A stretch of 25,646 bases of DNA, taken from positions 1-25,646 of the forward strand of contig DATKVG010000021.1 in NCBI GenBank assembly GCA_035530195.1. The letters are read 5' to 3'. The translations under genes and the position numbers were made by a program. The DNA is from JAPLKX01 sp035530195. Lineage in GTDB: Bacteria > Hydrogenedentota > Hydrogenedentia > Hydrogenedentales > SLHB01. The notes below the pieces were generated by a model. The model searched no databases, was not told the origin of the DNA, and saw only the letters and a list, made by a program, of their open reading frames with translations. This document shows, in pieces, positions 15,419 through 23,987 of this stretch. The stretch's first letter is position 1; the number at the start of each line of letters is the position of its first letter.

Positions 15419-15482
15419 TCTGGAACTCTCGGCTCCCCATCCGGCATAATTGCCCCCGAATTCAAAAACTTGGGAAAACCCT

Positions 15483-16370
15483 ATGCTCACCGACAACGTC
15501 CTCAACCTCATCGGCAACACGCCACTGTTGCGGCTGCGCGGCACACACGTCTACGGCAAGGCCGAATTCCTCAACCCCGGCGGAAGCATCAAAGACCGCG
15601 TCGCGCTCTCCATGATCGAAGGCGCGGAACGGGCCGGCCGCATCAACCCCGACTCCATCCTGGTCGAGCCCACATCCGGCAACACCGGGATCGGTATCGC
15701 ACTCGTCGGCCGCCTCAAAGGCTACAAAGTCCGGATCGTCATGCCCGAAAACATGAGCGAAGAACGCAAGAAGCTAATCCGGGCACTCGGCGCAGAACTC
15801 GTCCTCACCCCGGCCGATTCGAGCATACAGGGGGCCGTCGACCGCGTCCGCCAGATGGCTGCCGAAGATGCCCGCGTATTCGTCCCCCAGCAATTCGAAA
15901 ACCCCGACAACCCACTCGTCCATTACGAACAGACCGCCCCCGAACTCTGGAGGCAACTCGGCGGCGACATCGCCTGTTTCGTCGCAGGGGTAGGAAGCGG
16001 CGGAACCCTCCAGGGCGTCGGCAAATTCCTCAAAGAACAAAACCCGAACATACAAGTGATCGCCGTCGAACCCAAAAACGTCTCCGCCATACTTGGCCAC
16101 GAACCCGGGCTCCACCAAATCCAGGGGATCGGCGACGGGTTCATCCCCGCCATACTCGACGTCGCCATGGTCGACGGCGTCGTCGAAGTGTCCGACGAAG
16201 ACGCCATCGAAACCACACGCCGACTCGGCCGCGACCACGGCCTGCTCGTCGGCATCTCCTCCGGCGCAAACGCCTGGGCCGCCGAACAACTCACCCAAAA
16301 AATCCCCGGAAACATCACCACCGTCTTCCCCGACAGAGCCGAAAGATATTTCAGCACCGCCCTCATGTAG
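15483..16370 (+). CDS. cysK: Cysteine synthase (O-acetylserine sulfhydrylase)
   Basis: This 295-residue PLP enzyme makes cysteine from O-acetylserine and sulfide. Motifs: IGNTPLLRL, the PLP lysine Lys37 in NPGGSIKDR, the substrate loop PTSGNTG, the phosphate-binding GVGSGGTLQG, QGIGDGFIP, SSGANAW and the C-terminal VFPDRAERYFST. It is slightly shorter than the common 305-320 residue CysK. I start at ATG 15483, because the preceding 11 codons of a possible ATG 15450 start (MPPNSKTWENP) are not part of the fold. The sequence is strongly C-rich. No other cysteine or sulfur genes are adjacent. Confidence 0.94.
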   Translation: MLTDNVLNLIGNTPLLRLRGTHVYGKAEFLNPGGSIKDRVALSMIEGAERAGRINPDSILVEPTSGNTGIGIALVGRLKGYKVRIVMPENMSEERKKLIRALGAELVLTPADSSIQGAVDRVRQMAAEDARVFVPQQFENPDNPLVHYEQTAPELWRQLGGDIACFVAGVGSGGTLQGVGKFLKEQNPNIQVIAVEPKNVSAILGHEPGLHQIQGIGDGFIPAILDVAMVDGVVEVSDEDAIETTRRLGRDHGLLVGISSGANAWAAEQLTQKIPGNITTVFPDRAERYFSTALM

Positions 16371-16848
16371 CGCTTTTCCACGCATCCCGGAGCGATTCGA
16401 CAACCCTCAGCCCAGCGCGGCATAGCCGCAACCAAACCAGTTGTACGGGCCTTCGGGTTCAACGCGGTGGGGTCGCGCTCCCGCGCGACCGGGTTTATCC
16501 GTCGCCCACAACATACGCCGACCCGGTAATTGCCCGTGGCCACTCTGCTTATCTCATTCATCATTTCACATCTCCCTCCAAGAGGCACAGCAGACGGCCC
16601 TCAGAAGATATCCACTGGAAAAAAGGAGAAGTGTGCTTGGTTTACACAGATTCATAGGGGGGAACAACGCTACATCGTGGCAGAGTAATATTAAAACCTT
16701 GACAAGTCAACTGGTTTCTACTAAATTAGATGTCGGAGGGTTATGTTCACAACAACCGTTGACGGCAGAAAGGGAGGAGGGAACGTAGAAAATGTAAGGT
16801 GTCTAATCTCTACTGACAAAGGCGATATCAACATGAGGGTATTGTAAA
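16371..16848 (+). other. Gap before the prepilin gene: palindrome, promoter, leader
   Basis: GGTCGCGC-TCCC-GCGCGACC (16471-16490) is a perfect 8-bp hairpin with no U-tract. A minus-strand reading from 16561 has a good ribosome site (GGAGGGAG) but runs antisense into cysK and is probably not a gene. From 16743 a 34-codon ORF ends in TAA at 16845-16847, one base before the prepilin ATG. No larger gene is supported. Confidence 0.5.
16699..16727 (+). promoter_or_regulatory. Sigma-70 type promoter for the prepilin gene
   Basis: A perfect -35 TTGACA (16699-16704), a 17-base spacer and TAAATT (16722-16727) as -10. Transcription would start near 16734, leaving a leader of about 115 bases before the ATG at 16849. 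Confidence 0.7.
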
Positions 16849-17781
16849 ATGAAAACAAAAGGTTTTACGCTTATCGAGCTGTTGGTGGTCATAGCGATCA
16901 TAGGAATCCTTGCGGCGATCCTGCTGCCGGCGCTGGCGCGGGCGCGAGAAGCGGCACGCCGCGCCAGTTGTGCCAACAACCAAAAGCAGTTGGGCCTGGT
17001 ATTCAAGATGTATGCCAACGAATCGAAGGGCGGGAAGTACCCACCCGTTTCACAGTTTCGCACACAACCGGGTGTCGCCTGCGAGGCCGGTCTGGCCGCG
17101 GGTCTTCCCGCAAGCCAATGGGCGGCCGCTGCCGAAAGCCGGACGTATTATTTCGCCCACATCCCGATGATTTACCCCGAATACCTCAACGACCACAAAG
17201 TGCTCATTTGCCCGTCCGAGGCCGATCCCCCCATTCTTGAAGACCCTGTCTCGGGCCAGAGCATTGTGGCTTTGCCGTGTGACGACTACGGCATCGGTCA
17301 GAGCGGCGCGGACGAATCGTACTATTTCGTGGGCTTTGTACTGGATCAGGCTGATACGACAGATCCGGACCTGGTGACCGACGCGGGTGGTCTCGATTCC
17401 TCACTTGCTGGTAATTTGATTTCGATGCAAGTGATGCTCACGCTGAGCGGGATTGATGCAGGCGGAGATTTCGAGACATCCGACATCGATATGACTGTGG
17501 GCGCTCCTTGGGGCAATGGCAGGAGCGCGATCGTCTATCGCCTGCGCGAAGGTATCGAGCGGTTCATGATCACCGACATCAACAACCCCGCCGCTTCCGC
17601 CCAAGCCCAAAGCGAAATCGCCATACTCGCCGACCTCGTTTCCACGCAGATCGACCAGTACAACCACATCCCCGGCGGTTGTAACATCCTGTTCATGGAT
17701 GGACATGTCGAATTCGAGAAGTATCCCGGCACCACTTTTGTCAGCAAGTCAATGGCCATCGTGATTGGTTATGCCGGCTAA
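16849..17781 (+). CDS. Type II prepilin-like protein with H-x10-DG element
   Basis: This 310-residue protein carries a class III signal: MKTKG|FTLIELLVVIAI, with cleavage by prepilin peptidase after Gly5 and Glu5 of the mature chain in place, then a long hydrophobic helix (IIGILAAILLPALARAREAA). RASCANNQKQLGLVFKMYAN is typical of the large paralogous prepilin families of Planctomycetes and related phyla. The C-terminus has HIPGGCNILFMDGHVEF, the H-x9-DG processing-associated element but with ten rather than nine residues between His and Asp-Gly. Start ATG 16849 has GAGGG 9 bases upstream. It has its own promoter and terminator, so it is monocistronic. The role is probably a pseudopilin of an extracellular or secretion structure. 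Confidence 0.88.
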   Translation: MKTKGFTLIELLVVIAIIGILAAILLPALARAREAARRASCANNQKQLGLVFKMYANESKGGKYPPVSQFRTQPGVACEAGLAAGLPASQWAAAAESRTYYFAHIPMIYPEYLNDHKVLICPSEADPPILEDPVSGQSIVALPCDDYGIGQSGADESYYFVGFVLDQADTTDPDLVTDAGGLDSSLAGNLISMQVMLTLSGIDAGGDFETSDIDMTVGAPWGNGRSAIVYRLREGIERFMITDINNPAASAQAQSEIAILADLVSTQIDQYNHIPGGCNILFMDGHVEFEKYPGTTFVSKSMAIVIGYAG

Positions 17782-17807
17782 TTAGGTTCCTCCAAGCCCA
17801 GTCTCTC

Positions 17808-17844
17808 CAACGGCGGGCCGCGAAACGGCCTGCCGTTGCCTTTT
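17808..17844 (+). terminator. Intrinsic terminator of the prepilin gene
   Basis: CAACGGCGGGCCG (17808-17820) pairs with CGGCCTGCCGTTG (17826-17838) across a CGAAA loop, with one G-T wobble in 13 pairs. CCTTTT follows. It lies 27 bases after the prepilin stop. Confidence 0.7.
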
Positions 17845-18119
17845 CGGTGCGGCAACTATTGAGCGCTTTGGACTGCGGCGGTGACAACGGACGGGGGCGG
17901 TTAGCGCGTTTTGCCGCATCGGGCCGCTCCATCCGTTCGCCCCTCCCCAAACCATGGCACGGACCCCACTATCTTCTCTACGTGCACACTCCACCATTCG
18001 CAAACGTGTCCATATGGAGTGCGCAAGCTTGGAAGCTGTCTCAGAATCGCTATGGGAATCCCGCAAGGGGCTTCGGCGAACCCCAATAGGGGTTCGACAA
18101 ACCCTGCCATTGGCCTCAT
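17845..18119. repeat. Intergenic region with an 8-bp palindrome, possibly interspersed repeat material
   Basis: CGAACCCC-AATA-GGGGTTCG (18077-18096) is a perfect hairpin without a U-tract in either direction. The remaining sequence has no supported ORF. Its mix of palindromes and short purine/pyrimidine blocks is what dispersed intergenic repeats look like, but only genome-wide copy counting could show it. Confidence 0.4.
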
Positions 18120-20216
18120 TCACCGCCGCCGCTGCACCCACACGAAGTCGATGCCCACCGCCTGTTTGCCGCTCTCCTCGACCTTCAGCACCACTTCGTG
18201 CTTGCCTTCGGTCAACTCGATAGTCTGCGTTCCCGACGGAAGAAGCATGACTCGGTACGGCTCCTCGATGTTTACCACGCCTTCCTTCCCGCCGAATCCC
18301 GCCGCTTTCCCGTCCACCTGCGCGCTCACTTTTGCTCCGCCGGGCTCGTGGGCCATCACGAGCGTGATGCCGTACTTCCCGGCTTTTTCCACGGGAACGG
18401 CCAGCGTGAGCGTGTCCCCCGCTTTCTTCGGCTGCCACCGGGCGATCTCACCGCCGCTCCACAAGTTGCCCTTCTCCATCTTCACAAGGCCGCGGCCTTT
18501 CACCAACTCCTCCGCCTGATAGAACACCGAGCGGGCCGCGCCAAACCGGGCTTGCGGCTGCCAGTTGGCCGGCAACTCGAGCCGCCGGACGTCTTCTTTC
18601 GTGATGGTCACGTGATCGTCCGTCAGCCCCGGCCGGCCGTAATGATATCCAATCCGCGCGTAGCTGTAGCCGGGCGTGCGCTCGTGGCTGAACAATTCCA
18701 TATAAAACGCGATCCGTTCCTTGAACGGCAGCGCGTCGACGATCTGCCAGCGGTGGTTACTGACAAACCCCCGGTTTGCCGGGCCGTCGTTCCGCGGCTG
18801 GCCACAGTACGGGTAGAAAAAGATGTCGGGGGCCGACCACGAGTAGTTGAAATAGTCTTCCGAGCCCGTCCCGAACGTCGACGGTCGCGCCTCCCCGTCC
18901 ACGAATACCTTCTCATCGCCTTCGCCCCACCAGTTGCCGTGCGGCGTTGGGATCTCGTTCGGGTTCAGCATCATGATGGCCGTACCCACGTACACGCCCG
19001 CGCCGTTCGCCACGACAAACGGCAGGTCCTGCACTTCTTTGTTCGACGCCACCAAGCCGTGGTCGACACGCCACCGCGCACGGAAATGCATCGACCGCGC
19101 CGCGTCCCACGCGTAATCGTCCGCCAGCGCATCGCCTTTGATTGTCACCGGCTGTTCGCCCAGGTTCTCAAACACCAGCCGCAGCGAGCGCTCGAACGGC
19201 ATCACATACCGCGACGTCATCGTTCCGTCGCCCGACGCCCCGTCGGCAGCCACCGTAAAAGGCAGCGACACGTATGGGTTCACCCCGGGCGCCGTCCCGA
19301 AAAAATCACCCACAGGCGCCTGCACCTGGCCCCACGGATACGCGTCGCACTCGACATGTACCACCGTCTGCCGCAGCGCTAAGTCCCGATCGCCCGCCGA
19401 TACTGCCACACGCAGCCGCTCGATGGCCTTCGGCCCCTCGAATTCGATCGCCTGCTTTTTCTCGCCCGGCCCGACCGTCAACTCGAACGGCGCCGCCGCG
19501 CTGGTCGAGCCAAATTCGTATGCCCCATCCGGGTCCGCCAGCACCTTGGCCGCACGTTGAAGTGAAGACTCGCAAGCCTTCAAATCCTGCGCTTGGAACG
19601 TAATCACCTGCGCCGACTTGTCGTACAGCCGAACCTGGATCTGGTAGAAATGCAGCTTTCTCAAATCGCCCGACCACTCGATCCGGCAACGGCCCGCAAA
19701 CGGCATCGGGCAATACGCCGCGTCGCGCTGATAGAACGTCCCGGCAAATATGCTCGAATCCACCCCGGCCGTCTTCGCAAAACCGTCGTAAGGCTTGGTC
19801 AAAAACTCTTGTGCCAAGCCATCAAACACCTTCTCCCCGTCCAGCAACACCCGCAGCGCACCCTCCATCTTCGCCGTCCACACCCGGACTATCGCGCCGG
19901 GGCCCTCGACATCGCAGACCAGATACTCGCCAATCTTATCCTCGCCCGGCTCTTTCAACACCGCTTCAAAGTTCGGAATCGGCTCGCCCCCAAAACCGTC
20001 CGAGTTCGAAAACCACAACGGCCCGCCAGGAACCGTGCTCCGCCGGTCATACGACGAGAACTGCACCGTCTCATATTTCGGGTCGGGCAAATAGGTCAGT
20101 CCGCGCAGGTCAACCATCTCGTCAACCAGCGACCCTGTCGTTATTGGCGCGGCAACACCCGCCCCCGACAAGGCCAGCACCAATACCATCGGAAATTGAA
20201 CAAAAAAGCGTTTCAT
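18120..20216 (-). CDS. Exported DUF2961 protein (GH172-like) with C-terminal beta-sandwich domain
   Basis: This 698-residue protein starts with a signal peptide (MKRFFVQFPMVLVLALSGAGVAAP). The body matches the DUF2961 family: the FSSYDRRSTVPGG and WFSNSDGFG region, CDVEGPGAIVRVW, NWWGEGDEKVFVDGE and FGTGSEDYFNYSW. Some DUF2961 members are glycoside hydrolase family 172 enzymes acting on furanose sugars (fructofuranose dianhydrides, arabinofuranose), so a role in polysaccharide breakdown is likely but the substrate is unknown. From about residue 540 a carbohydrate-binding-like beta-sandwich follows (YQAEELVKGRGL, AGKYGITLVMAHEPGG, GIDFVWVQ). The gene is divergent from the hybrid histidine kinase across 186 bases. 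Confidence 0.88.
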   Translation of the reverse strand: MKRFFVQFPMVLVLALSGAGVAAPITTGSLVDEMVDLRGLTYLPDPKYETVQFSSYDRRSTVPGGPLWFSNSDGFGGEPIPNFEAVLKEPGEDKIGEYLVCDVEGPGAIVRVWTAKMEGALRVLLDGEKVFDGLAQEFLTKPYDGFAKTAGVDSSIFAGTFYQRDAAYCPMPFAGRCRIEWSGDLRKLHFYQIQVRLYDKSAQVITFQAQDLKACESSLQRAAKVLADPDGAYEFGSTSAAAPFELTVGPGEKKQAIEFEGPKAIERLRVAVSAGDRDLALRQTVVHVECDAYPWGQVQAPVGDFFGTAPGVNPYVSLPFTVAADGASGDGTMTSRYVMPFERSLRLVFENLGEQPVTIKGDALADDYAWDAARSMHFRARWRVDHGLVASNKEVQDLPFVVANGAGVYVGTAIMMLNPNEIPTPHGNWWGEGDEKVFVDGEARPSTFGTGSEDYFNYSWSAPDIFFYPYCGQPRNDGPANRGFVSNHRWQIVDALPFKERIAFYMELFSHERTPGYSYARIGYHYGRPGLTDDHVTITKEDVRRLELPANWQPQARFGAARSVFYQAEELVKGRGLVKMEKGNLWSGGEIARWQPKKAGDTLTLAVPVEKAGKYGITLVMAHEPGGAKVSAQVDGKAAGFGGKEGVVNIEEPYRVMLLPSGTQTIELTEGKHEVVLKVEESGKQAVGIDFVWVQRRR

Positions 20217-20331
20217 TTCAGTATGCCCTCGCTTGAATTAGGCCATTGTTAAATCCACCGCAATCCAAAACCCGATTTACACAATCTATCACATGCCGTC
20301 TTATTCTTCCAGTTTTCGCGCCCATTAATTA

Positions 20332-20359
20332 TTGACAACCGGGATAAATTATGTAAAAA
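20332..20359 (+). promoter_or_regulatory. Probable sigma-70 promoter of the hybrid kinase
   Basis: A perfect -35 TTGACA (20332-20337), 16 bases, then TAAAAA (20354-20359). The surrounding segment is AT-rich compared with the genes. It is 44 bases upstream of the kinase ATG. Confidence 0.55.
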
Positions 20360-20402
20360 TAACCGCGCTCGGGGATCTGCTAATCACCAAAAGAGGTTTC
20401 AG

Positions 20403-23400
20403 ATGGCCAAAGCCCGTTCTGTAAAACCAGAAACAGCCAGAAAGGAAGGCAACCGCAAGGAAGCCCTCCGCGCCGCCGACATTGGCATGTATTGTTGTAC
20501 TTATGACGGAATCATAGTATATATGGACCGCATTGCCGTCAACCTGTTCGAACTCGGCGAACACCCTGTGGTCGCCGGCCGCAATCTGCGCGATCTGCTC
20601 CACCTCGAACCCGAAGTCGAACTGTTTCCCCCGGCGCTCCGGCGCAAAAAACGCTTGAGTAACGTCAGCCGGAAGATCACCACGCCCAAAGGCAACCTGC
20701 GCGAACTCGTGGAAGACTATTATGTCGTTTCAGAAGGGCCGCACCAGGCGGTGCACGTCGTCACCCGGCTGCTCGCGCCCCCGGATGAATATCCCGAGTC
20801 CAACCTGCGAACCTTGCTCCGGGAAAGCGACGCCCGGTACAGGACCACGATTAACGGCCTCGGCGACGGCATCCACCTCATCGACTCTGAAATGCGCATC
20901 GTTCTGGCAAACGGGTCGTTCCGCGAATGGCTCGACTCCGTGGGCGTCGACCAGGACATCATCGGAAAACCCATCACGGAAGCGTTGCCTTTCCTGTCCC
21001 AAAGCGCCATCGACTTGTACGGCAGGGTCTTCCAGAGCAGAAAAACGGTTGCCGTTGAAGCCAGCAACACCATTGGCGGCCGTCTGGTCACCGCTGACGT
21101 CCGCTTGATTCCCGTCACCGAACACGGAACCGTCAAGTACATCATCACCGTCATCCGTGAAATCAGCGAAAGCAAAAAGGCCGAGCAGGCCCTCCGCGAG
21201 AGCGAGGAAAAATACCGAAGTATCCTCGAAAATATCCAGGAAGGCTACTACGAGGTTGACCTCTCGGGAAACTTCACCTTCTTCAACAGTGCCCTCGGCA
21301 GAATCTTCCGCTATACGCCGGAAGAACTGATGGGAATGAACTATCGCGAATATTACGCCGCTGAGGACGCGGAAAAGGTCTATAACGTGTTCCACCGCGT
21401 CTTCACGACCGGCGCGCCCGCCCACCTCTTCGACTGGGAAATCTCGCGCAAGGACGGTTCGCGGGCCGTCCTGGAGCTTTCGATTTCGTTGATGCGCGAC
21501 GCCAAGGAACACCGCATCGGGTTCTGCGGCATCATCCGCGACGGCACGGAACGAAAAGCCGCCGAAAAAGCCTTGCGCGACGCCGAACAGCGCAACCGGG
21601 CCATCGTCGATGCCATGCCGGACTCCATGGTGCGAATCTCCCGCAACGGGACCATACTCGACTTCAAGCTCGACTCCCAGCAGGAAACCGAAGAGTGGCG
21701 AAAGAGGAGCCTGCTCAATGCGTCTATCCACGATGCCCTGGGTGAGCCGATCGGCCGCAAAGCGATGGAATACATTCAACGCGCACTCGATACCAACACC
21801 ATGCAGGTGTTTGAATTCCAGAACCTGGGAGCCGCTACCGGGATCCTCCACGATTACGAAGCCCGGATGGTCGTTTGCGGCCAAGACCAAGTGATGACTA
21901 TCACCCGCGACATCACCGAGCAGAAAGCCGCCGAGAAAGCACTTCGCGAAAGCGAAGAACGCTACCGTGAACTGTTCGAAAACGCCAACGACGTCATCTA
22001 CACCCACGACCTCGAGGGCCGGTTCACCTCCCTCAACAAAGCCGGAGAGCGGCTCAGCGACTATACGCGCGAAGAAGCCGTCACCATGGACGTGCTCAGC
22101 GTGGTCGCCCCCGAATACGTCGACCGCGCCGCACAGATGATCGCCAGCAAGCTCGACAACGAAGACCCCACACAGTATGAACTCGAAATCATCACCAAAG
22201 ACAACCGCCGCGTCTTGTTCGAGGTCAGCACACGCATCATCTACAAAGACGGCGTTCCCCATTCCATCCAGGGAATCGCCCGCGATATCACCGAGCGGCG
22301 AAAAGCCGAAGAAGACCGGAAACGGCTCGAAGCACAAATCCAGCACGCTCAAAAGCTCGAAGGGCTCGGCGTACTCGCCGGCGGCATCGCGCATGATTTC
22401 AACAACCTGCTTGTCGGCGTGATGGGCTACGCCGGGCTCGCCCTCACCAAGCTCACCCCCGAATCCGTCGCCTACGGTCACGTCGAGCGCATCGAAGCCA
22501 GCGCCCAGCGCGCCGCCGAACTCACCAACCAACTCCTCGCCTACTCCGGCAAAAGCACCTTCGTCATCCGGCCGCTCAACCTCTCCACGCTCGCCGTCGA
22601 AATGGGAAGGCTGCTCAGCGCCAGCATCTCCAAAAAGGCCGTACTCAAATACAACTGCAGCCCCAACCTGCCCCTCATCCACGGCGACGCCGCACAGCTC
22701 CACCAGGTCATCATGAACCTCATCACAAACGCATCCGACGCCATCGGCGACGAGCCCGGTGTCATCACCATCAGCACCCGCACCATCATGGCCGACCGTG
22801 CCTACCTCTCCAAAACGTTCCTCAACGACAACCTCGGCGAAGGCTTTTACGTCTGCCTGGAAGTCTCCGACAACGGGTGCGGCATGGATACCACCACGCT
22901 CCCGCGCGTCTTCGACCCATTCTTCAGCACCAAGTTCGCCGGTAGAGGGCTCGGGCTCGCCGCGGTACTCGGAATCGTCAGAGGACACAAAGGCGCCATC
23001 AAGGTCTACAGCGAACCCGGCAACGGCACCACATTCAAGATCCTCTTCCCTGCCACCGACACCGCCGGCACCGACGCCGAATCCGGCGACGCCGCTCGAG
23101 CCAAAAACGCGCTCGCCGGATGGCATGGCGCCGGAACCCTCCTCGTCGCCGACGACGAAACCACCGCACTCCAAGTCGCAAAAGACGTACTCGAAACCTA
23201 CGGGTTCAAAGTCATCGGCGCCACCAACGGAAAAGAAGCCGTCCAACTGTTCGAGCAATACCAGGACGAAATCATCGCCGTGCTGCTCGACCTCATGATG
23301 CCCATCATGAACGGCGAAGAAGCCTACGAACTCATCCACGCGATCCGGCCCGACACACCCGTCGTACTCTCCAGCGGCTACACCGAACAAGACGTCTCCG

Positions 23401-23513
23401 AACGATTCGCCGGAAAGGGGCCCGTCGCATTTATCCAAAAACCCTACGTCCTACAGGACCTCGCCAAAAAACTCCGCGACGTACTCGAAAAACACCCACC
23501 ACAAACTGACTGA
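20403..23513 (+). CDS. Soluble multi-PAS hybrid histidine kinase with C-terminal receiver domain
   Basis: This 1036-residue protein has no membrane segment, so it should sense a cytoplasmic signal. Five PAS-type units are seen: one divergent near 20-115, then four starting near residues 140, 265, 393 and 514 (ESDARYRTTINGLGDGIHLI, ESEEKYRSILENIQEG, AEQRNRAIVDAMPDSM, ESEERYRELFENANDVIYTH). HisKA follows with phosphorylatable His664 in GGIAHDFNNLL, and HATPase_c with NASDAIGD, DNGCGMD and GRGLGLAAVLGIV. The receiver has Asp917-Asp918, phosphoacceptor Asp963 (LLDLMMPIMNG) and Lys1013 (FIQKPYV). ATG 20403 has AGAGG 7 bases upstream. No separate output regulator lies nearby, so phosphotransfer probably goes to a distant partner. 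Composition shifts to strongly C-rich from the HisKA domain onward. Confidence 0.94.
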   Translation: MAKARSVKPETARKEGNRKEALRAADIGMYCCTYDGIIVYMDRIAVNLFELGEHPVVAGRNLRDLLHLEPEVELFPPALRRKKRLSNVSRKITTPKGNLRELVEDYYVVSEGPHQAVHVVTRLLAPPDEYPESNLRTLLRESDARYRTTINGLGDGIHLIDSEMRIVLANGSFREWLDSVGVDQDIIGKPITEALPFLSQSAIDLYGRVFQSRKTVAVEASNTIGGRLVTADVRLIPVTEHGTVKYIITVIREISESKKAEQALRESEEKYRSILENIQEGYYEVDLSGNFTFFNSALGRIFRYTPEELMGMNYREYYAAEDAEKVYNVFHRVFTTGAPAHLFDWEISRKDGSRAVLELSISLMRDAKEHRIGFCGIIRDGTERKAAEKALRDAEQRNRAIVDAMPDSMVRISRNGTILDFKLDSQQETEEWRKRSLLNASIHDALGEPIGRKAMEYIQRALDTNTMQVFEFQNLGAATGILHDYEARMVVCGQDQVMTITRDITEQKAAEKALRESEERYRELFENANDVIYTHDLEGRFTSLNKAGERLSDYTREEAVTMDVLSVVAPEYVDRAAQMIASKLDNEDPTQYELEIITKDNRRVLFEVSTRIIYKDGVPHSIQGIARDITERRKAEEDRKRLEAQIQHAQKLEGLGVLAGGIAHDFNNLLVGVMGYAGLALTKLTPESVAYGHVERIEASAQRAAELTNQLLAYSGKSTFVIRPLNLSTLAVEMGRLLSASISKKAVLKYNCSPNLPLIHGDAAQLHQVIMNLITNASDAIGDEPGVITISTRTIMADRAYLSKTFLNDNLGEGFYVCLEVSDNGCGMDTTTLPRVFDPFFSTKFAGRGLGLAAVLGIVRGHKGAIKVYSEPGNGTTFKILFPATDTAGTDAESGDAARAKNALAGWHGAGTLLVADDETTALQVAKDVLETYGFKVIGATNGKEAVQLFEQYQDEIIAVLLDLMMPIMNGEEAYELIHAIRPDTPVVLSSGYTEQDVSERFAGKGPVAFIQKPYVLQDLAKKLRDVLEKHPPQTD

Positions 23514-23515
23514 TC

Positions 23516-23549
23516 ACGCCCGCTTGTGGTGCGGGCGTCCCGCCTGCAC
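23516..23549. repeat. Palindromic element with two alternative hairpins
   Basis: ACGCCCGC-TTGTGGT-GCGGGCGT (23516-23538) forms an 8-bp stem. The right arm can instead form GTGCGGGCG-TCC-CGCCTGCAC (23529-23549) with one wobble. No U-tract follows. It may be a REP-like dispersed element rather than a terminator. Confidence 0.5.
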
Positions 23550-23615
23550 GGCCCTCAATGATGAACCACCTACTTCTTTGTTTGGACAGAAAAGCCAATG
23601 ATGCCGGTTGTGCGA

Positions 23616-23870
23616 TCAATCGCCCCGCAGCAGGCCGAACACCACAAGGATCACGCCGAACGGCGCAAACAAAATGAGGCAAAGCGTCGAAAACATGCCG
23701 ATTCCACTGGTGTCGCCGGAAGTATAAAAAAAGGTCTCGTACACGTACAGCCCAACGAACGGACCGAGTCCAATAACCAGAAAAACCACACCCAACCGAA
23801 CCCCCCACCGACCCAGCGCCCAGCCCAGTATGGCTCCGATCACGACGGCCCCAACAATCGCTTCAACCAT
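23616..23870 (-). CDS. Hypothetical small membrane protein
   Basis: Read from ATG 23870 this is an 84-residue protein with three predicted membrane helices: about residues 4-20 (AIVGAVVIGAILGWALG), 24-44 (RLGVVFLVIGLGPFVGLYVY) and 60-80 (FSTLCLILFAPFGVILVVFG). The start is well supported by GGGAGAAG about 9 bases upstream. A longer reading from 23927 would add 19 polar residues without a ribosome site. I recognise no family or active residues. It lies on the minus strand between the convergent hybrid kinase and the alpha/beta hydrolase gene. Confidence 0.65.
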   Translation of the reverse strand: MVEAIVGAVVIGAILGWALGRWGVRLGVVFLVIGLGPFVGLYVYETFFYTSGDTSGIGMFSTLCLILFAPFGVILVVFGLLRGD

Positions 23871-23987
23871 AATAGGGTTCTTCTCCCGGTGAAGTCCCTC
23901 TAATGTTCGCACATGCGTATGCCGCACGCCCTTGTGAACCTGGGATACTGAATTCTCGAAGTCTGGCTGGCTCCATGCGTGTTGTGT

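Noticed and set aside
16471..16490. GC-rich hairpin as terminator of cysK
   Set aside because: The stem is strong but followed by GGGTTTATCC rather than a T-tract, and lies 100 bases after the stop codon.
15923..16588. 221-codon minus-strand ORF with a good ribosome site
   Set aside because: It lies mostly antisense to cysK, which has every conserved motif, and has a composition expected of a shadow frame.
13703..16657. 984-codon plus-strand ORF
   Set aside because: Antisense to the fused spermidine-synthase-like gene and out of frame with cysK; Arg/His/Gln-rich low-complexity content.
20730..23438. 902-codon minus-strand ORF
   Set aside because: Antisense to the hybrid kinase, whose domains are unambiguous; Val/Gly/Asp-rich repetitive composition typical of a shadow frame.
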